From: Serratia quinivorans
Lineage (GTDB): Bacteria; Pseudomonadota; Gammaproteobacteria; Enterobacterales; Enterobacteriaceae
Direction: 5' to 3'
DNA: 64,000 bases
Assembly: GCA_900457075.1 (NCBI GenBank)
Contig: UGYN01000002.1
Coordinates: 1,860,001-1,924,000, forward strand
The notes beneath the pieces were generated by a model, which saw only the letters and a list, made by a program, of their open reading frames with translations, ran no database searches and was not told the DNA's origin. This document shows positions 31,105-40,300 of this stretch, piece after piece (position 1 is the first letter of the stretch; each line of letters begins with the position of its first letter). The translations under genes were made by a program, and so were the position numbers.

Positions 31105-32421
31105 TTAAGAGTCTGTTATCTGCCTGGTTTTGCCGGACAAGAACTCTTTCTCAAAGGCGAGCGCCTTTTTACTGTCGAACTGGTGTTCCCATTTAGCTAC
31201 CACCAGCACCGCCAACGCATTGCCCACCACGTTCAGTGCGGTACGCGCCATATCCAGAATGCGATCTACACCAGCGATAAACGCCAGGCCTTCCAACGGG
31301 ATCCCCACGCTACCCAGAGTGGCCAACAGCACCACAAAGGAAACTCCGGGCACGCCGGCAATCCCCTTCGAGGTGAGCATCAGCGTTACCACCAGCACAA
31401 TCTCCTGGCCCAGGGACAGCTCAATCCCATACAGCTGCGCGATGAAGATGGCGGCAATGCTCTGATACAGCGTTGAGCCGTCCAGATTGAAGGAGTAACC
31501 GGTCGGTACCACAAAGCTGGTGATCGCCTTCGGCGCGCCGTAAGCCTCCATCTTTTCAATGATGCGCGGCAGCACCGTTTCCGAACTGGCGGTGGAGAAG
31601 GCCAGGATCAGTTCATCCTTCAGGATACGGATCAGCGTCCAGATACGCAGGTTACAGATGCGTGCGACCGCCCCCAGCACCACCAACGCAAAGAAGGCAA
31701 TCGCGAAGTACACCAGCAGCACCAGTTTGGCCAGGGGCAGCAATGAGGCGAAACCAAAGTTGGCAACCGTCACTGCAATCAGACCAAACACCCCAATCGG
31801 CGCATAGCGCATGATCATATGCGTGACTTTGAACATGCTTTCGGAAACGGCTTTAAATACCTTCAGCAGCGGCTCTTTGGTTTCTTTCGGCAATGACGAC
31901 AGGCCCAGGCCAAACAGCACCGAGAAGAAGATGATCGGCAACATGTCGCCCTTCGCCATCGAGGCGAAAATATTCGACGGGATCAACGACAGAATGGTGG
32001 CAACCAGGCTGTGTGAGCCACTTTGCACCTGCTCCGTGGTTTTTTCATACTGCGAGATATCCACCGCAGTCAGCGTCGACATGTCGATACCGTGGCCGGG
32101 TTGAAAAACATTAGCCAATGTCAGCCCCACCACAATGGCGATAGTGGTGATCACTTCGAAGTAAATAATGGTTTTCAACCCGAGACGGCCTAACTTCTTC
32201 GCATCCCCCACGCCAGCAATCCCCACCACCAGCGTAGAAATAACGATCGGTACCACAATCATCTTAATCAGGCGGATAAATATATCACCGGCCGGGCTTA
32301 GAATATTACTGACTAACCACTCTCGTGATTCAGTTTGATTATGGAGCACCGCCCCAACAATAATGCCCAACGCCAATGCAATCATAATTTGCCAGGCAAG
32401 ACTGATTTTTACACTCTTCAT
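31105..32421 (-). CDS. gltP: Proton/glutamate-aspartate symporter GltP
   Basis: Dicarboxylate/amino acid:cation symporter (DAACS family) of 438 residues. Visible are eight membrane helices, re-entrant loop HP1 with the STASSE(S/T)VLPR-type motif, the helix 7 motif SFNLDGSTLYQ, and the binding residues in VDRILDMARTALNVVGNA. Start at ATG 32421 with AGGAC upstream; homology to E. coli GltP begins there. Transcribed leftwards, away from acs. Confidence 0.94.
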   Translation of the reverse strand: MKSVKISLAWQIMIALALGIIVGAVLHNQTESREWLVSNILSPAGDIFIRLIKMIVVPIVISTLVVGIAGVGDAKKLGRLGLKTIIYFEVITTIAIVVGLTLANVFQPGHGIDMSTLTAVDISQYEKTTEQVQSGSHSLVATILSLIPSNIFASMAKGDMLPIIFFSVLFGLGLSSLPKETKEPLLKVFKAVSESMFKVTHMIMRYAPIGVFGLIAVTVANFGFASLLPLAKLVLLVYFAIAFFALVVLGAVARICNLRIWTLIRILKDELILAFSTASSETVLPRIIEKMEAYGAPKAITSFVVPTGYSFNLDGSTLYQSIAAIFIAQLYGIELSLGQEIVLVVTLMLTSKGIAGVPGVSFVVLLATLGSVGIPLEGLAFIAGVDRILDMARTALNVVGNALAVLVVAKWEHQFDSKKALAFEKEFLSGKTRQITDS

Positions 32422-33242
32422 ACCCAAAAAGTCCTCAAAGACTCTTTTCGGCACATTTATAATAACGCGCCGAAAAGAATACTTAATCATTTAATACAGG
32501 CTTATGTTAATGACCAGGAAGCGTTCACCTGCCCTTAGTGTGACGCTGTTTAAATCTTTACCATTTGGCAGGCATACTCTGCAAGCCTTGTTTTATCTGG
32601 GTTTTGTGCAAAAAACGAACTCACGTGATTTGATTTTTAGTGTCGCCAGGCATAATTTATTGTTATTAAAAGCTTAATTTTATGTGAGGTGAATCACAAT
32701 AGCACTTGGGATCTTGAGTTTGATACATGATGAAAATGCGTTAACTTTCGTTAATCTTGCATATTTAGTCCGATAGAGATGTTTGTATTCTGTTACATTA
32801 AAGTTTTCAAAATGAAAATATCCGGGCCTCACAGGCCTCCTATTTAATAGGATGATTCCGAAATCTTTTCCTTATTAGCACTCTTGGCTGACGGTTTGGC
32901 TATTAATATCGACATCGAATATTAAAGGTGCTCTACGGTCCGAAAAGGTTTAACAGAGATTTTAATCTCGGCATTTTATATTAACTAATACCGATAAAAA
33001 GCGGAGTTATTGCCGAGTTGGTTATTCTTTTTAGTTCTTTAGATAGCGTTTTCTGACTAAAACTTCCTATTTAACCGCTTTCTCCCACCAAGCAGGCAGA
33101 TGCCCCACACGAATGAGGCAGAACTATTACAAATCAATATCTTCGTTGCGTGATCTGCCGCCCAAAAAAGAAACAAAGAATCGGAGCAAACTATACTTAA
33201 CCTCTAGTTGACATATTATTAACAACTTCAAGGAGAAAAGCC
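32422..33242. other. Long A+T-rich control region between gltP and acs
   Basis: About 820 bp without a convincing gene, markedly A+T-rich. It holds a perfect CRP site at 32683-32698 and a small hairpin GAGATT-TT-AATCTC near 32956. A strong ribosome site (AAGGAG) stands before acs. In E. coli the matching gap carries CRP, Fis and IHF sites and extra genes (nrfA side); none of those genes is present here. Confidence 0.6.
32683..32698 (+). promoter_or_regulatory. CRP binding site upstream of acs
   Basis: TGTGA-GGTGAA-TCACA, a perfect match to the CRP consensus half-sites. It lies 545 bp before the acs ATG and 262 bp before the gltP ATG, so which gene it serves is uncertain; CRP activation of acs is known in E. 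coli. Confidence 0.8.
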
Positions 33243-35200
33243 ATGAGCCAAGTGCATAAACACGCTATTCCTTCTGCAATTGCAGAACACGCCCTGATTA
33301 ATCCGACGCAATATCAACAATATTATCAACAGTCTGTGCAAGACCCGGAAACGTTCTGGGGCGAGCAGGGAAAAATCCTGGACTGGATAAAACCTTATAG
33401 CCGGGTGAAAAACACCTCGTTCGATCCAGGCCATATCAGCATTCGCTGGTTTGAAGACGGCACCCTTAACCTGGCGGCCAACTGCCTCGATCGCCACCTG
33501 GCCGAACGCGGCGACCAAACCGCCATTATCTGGGAAGGTGACGATCCCACCCAGTCAAAACAGGTGACCTACAAACAACTGCACCACGATGTCTGCCAAT
33601 TCGCCAACGTGCTGAAAAAGCTGGGCGTCAAGAAAGGCGACGTCGTGGCTATCTATATGCCCATGGTGCCGGAAGCCGCTGTCGCCATGCTGGCCTGCGC
33701 CCGCATCGGGGCCGTGCATTCGGTGATCTTTGGTGGTTTCTCGCCGGAAGCCGTGGCCGGACGTATTATCGATTCCAACTCTAAACTGGTTATCACCGCC
33801 GACGAAGGCCTGCGCGCTGGGCGTGCCGTTCCGCTGAAGAAAAACGTCGATGACGCGCTGAAAAATCCAGGCGTGAAAAGCATCACCAACGTGGTGGTAT
33901 TCCAGCGTACCGGCAAACCGGGTTACTGGCAGGAAGGCCGCGATCTGTGGTGGCATGAACTGACTACGGGGGTTTCCGCCGACTGCCCACCAGAAGAGAT
34001 GAATGCGGAAGATCCGCTATTTATCCTTTATACCTCCGGCTCAACCGGCAAACCCAAAGGCGTGCTTCACACCACCGGCGGCTATCTGGTGTATGCCGCC
34101 ATGACCTTTAAATACGTATTCGATTACCACGACGGCGACGTGTACTGGTGTACCGCCGACGTCGGTTGGGTCACCGGCCATAGCTATCTGCTGTACGGCC
34201 CGCTGGCCTGCGGTGCCATTACCCTGATGTTTGAAGGGTGCCGAACTACCCTGGCGTTAACCGTCTGTCACAGGTGATCGACAAGCACCAGGTCAATATC
34301 CTGTATACCGCCCCTACCGCCATTCGTGCCCTGATGGCCGAAGGTGACAAGGCGATCGAAGACACCAAACGCGACTCGCTGCGCATCATGGGCTCGGTCG
34401 GCGAACCGATCAACCCGGAAGCCTGGGAGTGGTATTACAATAAAATCGGCAACGCTAAATGCCCGATCGTCGACACCTGGTGGCAGACCGAAACCGGCGG
34501 CTTTATGATCACTCCGCTGCCCGGTGCCACCGAGTTGAAAGCCGGTTCCGCTACGCGGCCGTTCTTTGGTGTTCAACCGGCACTGGTCGATAATATCGGC
34601 ACTGTGCAGGAGGGCGCCTGTGAAGGCAACCTGGTGATCACCGACTCCTGGCCAGGCCAGGCTCGCACGTTGTTCGGTGACCACGATCGTTTCGAACAAA
34701 CCTACTTCTCCACCTTTAAGGGCATGTATTTCAGCGGTGACGGCGCACGCCGTGATGAAGACGGCTATTACTGGATCACTGGCCGTGTCGATGACGTGCT
34801 TAACGTCTCCGGTCACCGTCTGGGCACCGCCGAGATCGAGTCGGCCCTGGTTTCCCACCCGAAAATCGCCGAAGCGGCGGTGGTCGGCATCCCTCATAAC
34901 ATCAAGGGCCAGGCGATTTACGCCTATATCACGCTGAACCACGGTGAAGAACCGACGCCTGAGCTATATACCGAAGTCCGTAACTGGGTACGTAAAGAAA
35001 TAGGACCGATCGCCACGCCGGACGTGCTGCACTGGACAGACTCTCTGCCAAAAACGCGTTCCGGCAAGATCATGCGTCGCATCCTGCGCAAAATTGCCGC
35101 CGGTGATACCAGCAATTTGGGAGATACCTCAACGCTGGCGGATCCGGCCGTAGTCGACAAGCTGTTGGAAGAAAAACAATCAATGAAAGTTCCGTCGTAA
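33243..35200 (+). CDS. acs: Acetyl-CoA synthetase (apparent frameshift)
   Basis: AMP-forming enzyme that turns acetate into acetyl-CoA, about 652 residues when restored. The first frame runs to TLMFEGC and stops at 34275-34277. The second frame takes up as [20 protein letters not shown] and runs to the end. At 34236-34238 there are three G; four would join the frames as FEGVPNYPG, as in E. coli. Core motifs are intact: [12 protein letters not shown] (A3), [22 protein letters not shown], and [11 protein letters not shown] with the regulatory lysine acetylated by Pat. It leads acs-yjcH-actP. Confidence 0.94.
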
Positions 35201-35292
35201 TTTCCGCCGCCTCAGGCCGATCAGCGGGAAAATAACCCGGTGATCGGCATCAAGCGCGGCGTACTCTATCAATACCTACTGGAGATGCTCTG

Positions 35293-35604
35293 ATGAATGA
35301 CACCATTTATCAAGGGATTGAGGAAAACCCGCGCTTTATAGAACTGGTGCGAAAACGTAGCCGATTCGCCTGGCTGCTTTCACTGATTACACTGGCGCTG
35401 TACGTCAGCTTTATTTTATTGATCGCTTTCGATCCACAGTGGTTGGGCACACCGATCGCTGAAGGATCGACCATTACCCGCGGGATCCCGGTCGGCGTCG
35501 GCCTGATCGTGATCTCTTTCGTGTTGACCGGGATCTATGTATTCCGCGCCAACGGCGAGTTCGATCGCCTGACTGCAGAAGTCTTGCGTGAGGTGAAGAA
35601 ATGA
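35293..35604 (+). CDS. yjcH: DUF485 inner-membrane protein YjcH
   Basis: A 103-residue protein with two membrane helices ([20 protein letters not shown] and [18 protein letters not shown]) and a charged C-terminal tail. It lies between acs and actP in E. coli and here, ending with a 4-bp ATGA overlap into actP. Its role is presumed accessory to ActP; the family has no proven activity. Confidence 0.93.
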   Translation: MNDTIYQGIEENPRFIELVRKRSRFAWLLSLITLALYVSFILLIAFDPQWLGTPIAEGSTITRGIPVGVGLIVISFVLTGIYVFRANGEFDRLTAEVLREVKK

Positions 35605-37253
35605 AGCCTTTATTGTCTGTCGCCGCCCTGCTGATGCTGCCGGGCCTGGCTTTTGCTGATGCCATTAGTGGCGAAGTTCATCGCCAGCCGCTGAACATTC
35701 AGGCGATTGTGATGTTCGTACTGTTTGTCGGTGCCACGCTATACATCACTTACTGGGCTTCCAAACGAACTCGTTCACGCCAGGATTACTACACCGCAGG
35801 CGGCAAAATCACCGGCCTGCAGAACGGCCTGGCGATTGCCGGCGACTTTATGTCAGCCGCTTCTTTCCTGGGTATTTCCGCACTGGTATATACCTCTGGC
35901 TATGACGGACTGATTTATTCCATCGGCTTCCTGATCGGCTGGCCGATCATTTTGTTCCTGATTGCAGAACGCCTGCGAAATCTGGGCCGTTATACCTTTG
36001 CTGACGTGGCCTCTTACCGACTTAAGCAGAAACCAATCCGTACCCTTTCGGCCTGTGGCTCACTGGTGGTGGTCGCGCTATACCTGATTGCACAGATGGT
36101 TGGCGCCGGTAAGCTGATCCAGTTACTGTTTGGTCTTAACTACCATGTGGCGGTGATCCTGGTCGGTATTTTAATGGTGCTGTACGTGCTGTTCGGCGGC
36201 ATGCTGGCAACCACCTGGGTACAGATTATCAAAGCGGTATTGTTGCTGGCCGGTGCCAGCTTTATGGCGCTGATGGTGATGAAGTCGGTCAATTTTGACT
36301 TCAACACCCTGTTTGCCGAGGCCGTGAAGGTGCATCCGAAAGGCATCGCCATCATGAGCCCGGGCGGACTGGTGTCCGATCCTATTTCCGCGCTCTCGTT
36401 GGGGCTGGCGCTGATGTTTGGTACTGCGGGTCTGCCGCATATTTTGATGCGCTTCTTTACCGTCAGCGATGCCAAAGAAGCCCGCAAGAGTGTGTTCTAT
36501 GCCACCGGCTTTATCGGTTACTTCTATATCCTGACCTTTATTATCGGCTTCGGCGCAATTTTGTTAGTCGGCCCTAATCCGGCATTCAAAGACGCTACCG
36601 GAGCGCTGTTGGGCGGTACCAATATGGCAGCGGTGCATTTGGCCAACGCCGTCGGCGGTAACTTCTTCCTCGGGTTTATTTCGGCGGTCGCCTTTGCCAC
36701 CATTCTGGCGGTGGTTGCCGGCCTGACGCTGGCAGGAGCTTCTGCGGTATCTCATGACTTGTACGCCAGCGTGATTAAAAACGGTAAGGCGACCGAACGT
36801 GATGAACTGCGGGTTTCCAAAATTACCGTGGTGATCCTGGGGATCGTGGCCATTGCACTGGGGATTTTGTTCGAGAAACAGAATATCGCCTTTATGGTCG
36901 GGCTGGCCTTCTCGATTGCTGCCAGTTGTAACTTCCCGATTATCATTCTTTCAATGTATTGGTCACGCCTGACTACGCGCGGCGCCATGATCGGCGGCTG
37001 GTTAGGTCTGCTGACGGCGGTGATCCTGATGATCCTCGGCCCAACTATCTGGGTGCAGATCCTGGGGCATGAGAAGGCCATTTATCCTTATGAATATCCG
37101 GCGTTGTTCTCGATGATTGTCGCGTTCGTCGGCACCTGGCTGTTCTCGGTCACCGACAGCTCATTGGCTGGGCAGCAGGAGCGTGAGCGCTTCCGTTTCC
37201 AATTTGTACGTTCGCAAACCGGCCTGGGGATTTCCCAGGGCAGTTCGCATTAA
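35601..37253 (+). CDS. actP: Cation/acetate symporter ActP
   Basis: A sodium:solute symporter family permease of 550 residues scavenging low acetate (also glycolate, and tellurite in some species). N-terminal signal-like segment [19 protein letters not shown], then about 13 membrane helices. Family motifs are [13 protein letters not shown] (sodium-binding helix 1) and [15 protein letters not shown]. Starts in the yjcH stop. With Acs it forms the acetate uptake and activation unit. Confidence 0.95.
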   Translation: MKPLLSVAALLMLPGLAFADAISGEVHRQPLNIQAIVMFVLFVGATLYITYWASKRTRSRQDYYTAGGKITGLQNGLAIAGDFMSAASFLGISALVYTSGYDGLIYSIGFLIGWPIILFLIAERLRNLGRYTFADVASYRLKQKPIRTLSACGSLVVVALYLIAQMVGAGKLIQLLFGLNYHVAVILVGILMVLYVLFGGMLATTWVQIIKAVLLLAGASFMALMVMKSVNFDFNTLFAEAVKVHPKGIAIMSPGGLVSDPISALSLGLALMFGTAGLPHILMRFFTVSDAKEARKSVFYATGFIGYFYILTFIIGFGAILLVGPNPAFKDATGALLGGTNMAAVHLANAVGGNFFLGFISAVAFATILAVVAGLTLAGASAVSHDLYASVIKNGKATERDELRVSKITVVILGIVAIALGILFEKQNIAFMVGLAFSIAASCNFPIIILSMYWSRLTTRGAMIGGWLGLLTAVILMILGPTIWVQILGHEKAIYPYEYPALFSMIVAFVGTWLFSVTDSSLAGQQERERFRFQFVRSQTGLGISQGSSH

Positions 37254-37262
37254 AATAAAACC

Positions 37263-37291
37263 GTGGGTTCAGCATGCTGAACCCACTTTTT
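37263..37291. terminator. Bidirectional terminator between actP and the large multidomain gene
   Basis: A perfect 24-bp palindrome (GTGGGTTCAGCA and its complement) 9 bp after actP, with TTTTTA on the plus side and GGTTTTATTTT on the minus side, so it can end both convergent transcripts. Confidence 0.9.
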
Positions 37292-37338
37292 ATTATCACT
37301 GACAGCAAAAAACTGCCCCTAGCTGTCTGTCAGTCACG

Positions 37339-40300
37339 TCACTCTCCGCTAACCTCATTGCGCGCAGTCAGGCCAATGGCGGCCACACCTCGCTTAATCG
37401 CCTCATTCTGCATATACAACCGCCAAATGATGCCTGTGCGATAATTTTCGAGCATGACGACGCTAATCCCTTTTTCCAGCCCATTAACTGATGAAGAGTA
37501 CCAATACGGCTTAACATCCAGGTTATAACCGCTTTTAAAGCCGTACTTGCCCCAGGTATAAGGGTGGTTCCGGTAATAGTTTTGCATCGCCGCCAGTGAT
37601 GCTTGTGGCGTGAATACAATGGCGCCTACTGCGCCGGAAAGCACCATAGTGCCATCCGTGCTGGCCGCCGTCGCCGGTGGCGCACCATAGGTGCCATGAT
37701 AGATGCCATCTGGGCCTGGCGCCGCCGACAGTCCCCATGAATCAGGACCGAACGTCTTGAAGTTATCCTGTTCATCAATGCTGTATTGGCGACTGATTTG
37801 CGAGTTGAGCACCGCATCGTTAAACCAGTCATCACCCAGCTTATCGACCTTGCCACGGAAATCGACCCAGGCATTAGAAAACTGGTTGGTAAAGCTGGAG
37901 CCAAACCAGGTATCAAACACCGGCTCACTCCCGCGGTACGATCGTTTAGCACGATTTATGCTGTAGAACATATCGCCATTGACCGGATGCGTCGGAGAGC
38001 CTGCCGCCAGTACATACATGCTGGCCTGTTCAACCGGGCCGGACCATTTGTACTCATTGAATCCACCGCCATTCTCCGGGTACCACGCCATATAAAACTG
38101 ATTGGTTATAGGATTGCGGAACCACTCCCAGTCGACTTTGTGATAAATCTGGTCCGCCATTTGTTTGATTTCACCCCCGAAGAACTCCCCGGCAACAATC
38201 ACGCCATTCAACGCCAGTGTGGTATCAATAGTTGAAAGTTCAGAGTTCCAGGCCCGTTTCCCCGTCCACTTATTCAGGAAGTGGTAGAAGAATCCCCGGT
38301 GTTGATCGACATTATTCAACAACATATTCAGCGTGCCCAGGGTGCGTGCCGCCCCTTCATCCCAGGTGATCCAACCGTTGTTAACGCCAATTGGAATCGC
38401 CGACAGGGCAAAACCGACCTGCGCCACATTGCAGATCGCCGAGGGCTTCGCGTCGCTAACCAAACCGTAGCCGGGGCTGGCAGGATCGCTATTGGCCATT
38501 TCCCAGAAGAAATTGAAACTTTTTCTGGTTTCCAACGCAATCAACGCGGAATCGCTGATCTCGCGTACCGGAGGATTGGCCGTATCAAAAATTTGCAGTT
38601 CGTAGATTGTAGGAGAATCGCTCGCAGCCGTAATATTCAGCCTGATTTGCGATGCCTTAACGCGAGGGAAATAAAGCTCGGCGTTTTGGCCAAGGGTCGT
38701 CCCCTGATAAACCGGCAACCACTGCCCATTTTGCAGGGCTTCAAGCGTGAAGGCCGCAATCCGAGACTCATACTCTTTGATTCTCACCAGATCGAAATCA
38801 ATTTCAGCGCCCAAATCCACCACAAGCCACGCCGGAAGCGGATCGTTATGAGAGGCCCAGCGGCTGCCAGCATCACCATCAATGGCTTTATCAGCCCCAT
38901 ACTGCGGTTGTTTGAACCAAACGCTGCTGGCACTGGCCTGGGCATTGATATCCCACAACAGGTTGTAACTAGGACGCACCTCAAAACTATGTCTCTCCCC
39001 TTTAGTGCCCTGAGGATAGGTTTCCTGGATATAAAACTGGGAATGTTCCAACAACGACGGCAGTTCAAGGTGGAAACGTCCATCGTCTGCCACCGAGCCG
39101 AAAATCGACGCCCCGTTTTCAGTGGTTACTTCGAGCTTACTCCCCGGGGTCGCCGAACCCATCAACCAACGGCTCTTGTCGGTGAAACCTTCATTATCCA
39201 AAGTGAGAGGCGCTATCACCGTGACGTCACACTCAGCGGAATATGCACCATCTACACTTTCGACGGTGATCTTCGTGAAGCCGGGTTTAAGCGCATTAAC
39301 GGTGCAAATAGTTTCATTCGCTTGCAGGATGACCACATCGTGGCGCGTATTTTTCCATTTCAAATCATCGGCCTGTACTCCCTTGATACCCGCGATCAAG
39401 GTAAACTGCTTGCCCACCTCCAACGTGACCGTTTCCTGATTCAGCGTGATGCCGAGCGGATCGCCTTGCATCAGTGTTTGCTGCGTCAATCCAGGCAGGG
39501 TCTCATGCCCTTGCTGATTGGCAACCATCGCATCCTTGATTTGCAGGCCATACTGCGGGGAATGTCTTCGCGTCGTAAAGGTAAACAATGCCTGCCCGGC
39601 CGGTAATGGCTGGTCGGAGACAAATACCAGGCGTAACTTTTCCGCGGCAAACTCTTTGCGTAACAGCCTGATGTCGGCCAGTAGGGGAATAACCTGTTCT
39701 ACCTGGGTATTATCCACCTCAATCGTAATATCGGCGGCACAGATATCATCGCTGCCGTTTGCCAGCATTAATTGATAGCTACCGACGCTGTTCGACGGCG
39801 TATTAACCACTTGGGTCATCACCCATTCAGGCAAGTCTGCATCTGACAGCTCATCTTGCCTCATGAACATATTGCGTAAACCCACTTCATCACTGGTCTG
39901 TGGGATATTCAATGCATGGCACACCATAGCGGCAATATCTTTCGTGGAGCCGCCCAACAGCGTTTTTTCACCTGCCGTCTCTCTGGCGACGGTTCGACCA
40001 TTCGCCGCGATAAAGACGGTTCGCGCCAATGCGGAGTTTTGCCCATGGCTAAAGTTCTGCGTTTGCGTCCCGTCCGCCTGCTCGGTACCGCCACCGTGGT
40101 CGGGGGAGATAATCACCAAAGTATCTTCACATAAGCCCTGCCGTTCCAGCTCACTGATAATCTTCTCGACTTGCCCATCTGCCGTGGTCATTGCCCGGTA
40201 ATAGTCCGGTCCGTAGTATCCCTTTGAATGTCCGGCCAGATCGATATTGCTTAGATGGACCATCATGAATGCAGTATCTTTCATATTGCCGCCGGCAATA

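Noticed and set aside
38281..39606. 441-codon open frame antisense to the large multidomain gene
   Set aside because: No domain is recognisable, there is no ribosome site, and it lies wholly under F5/8C, Ig-like and glucanase coding on the other strand.
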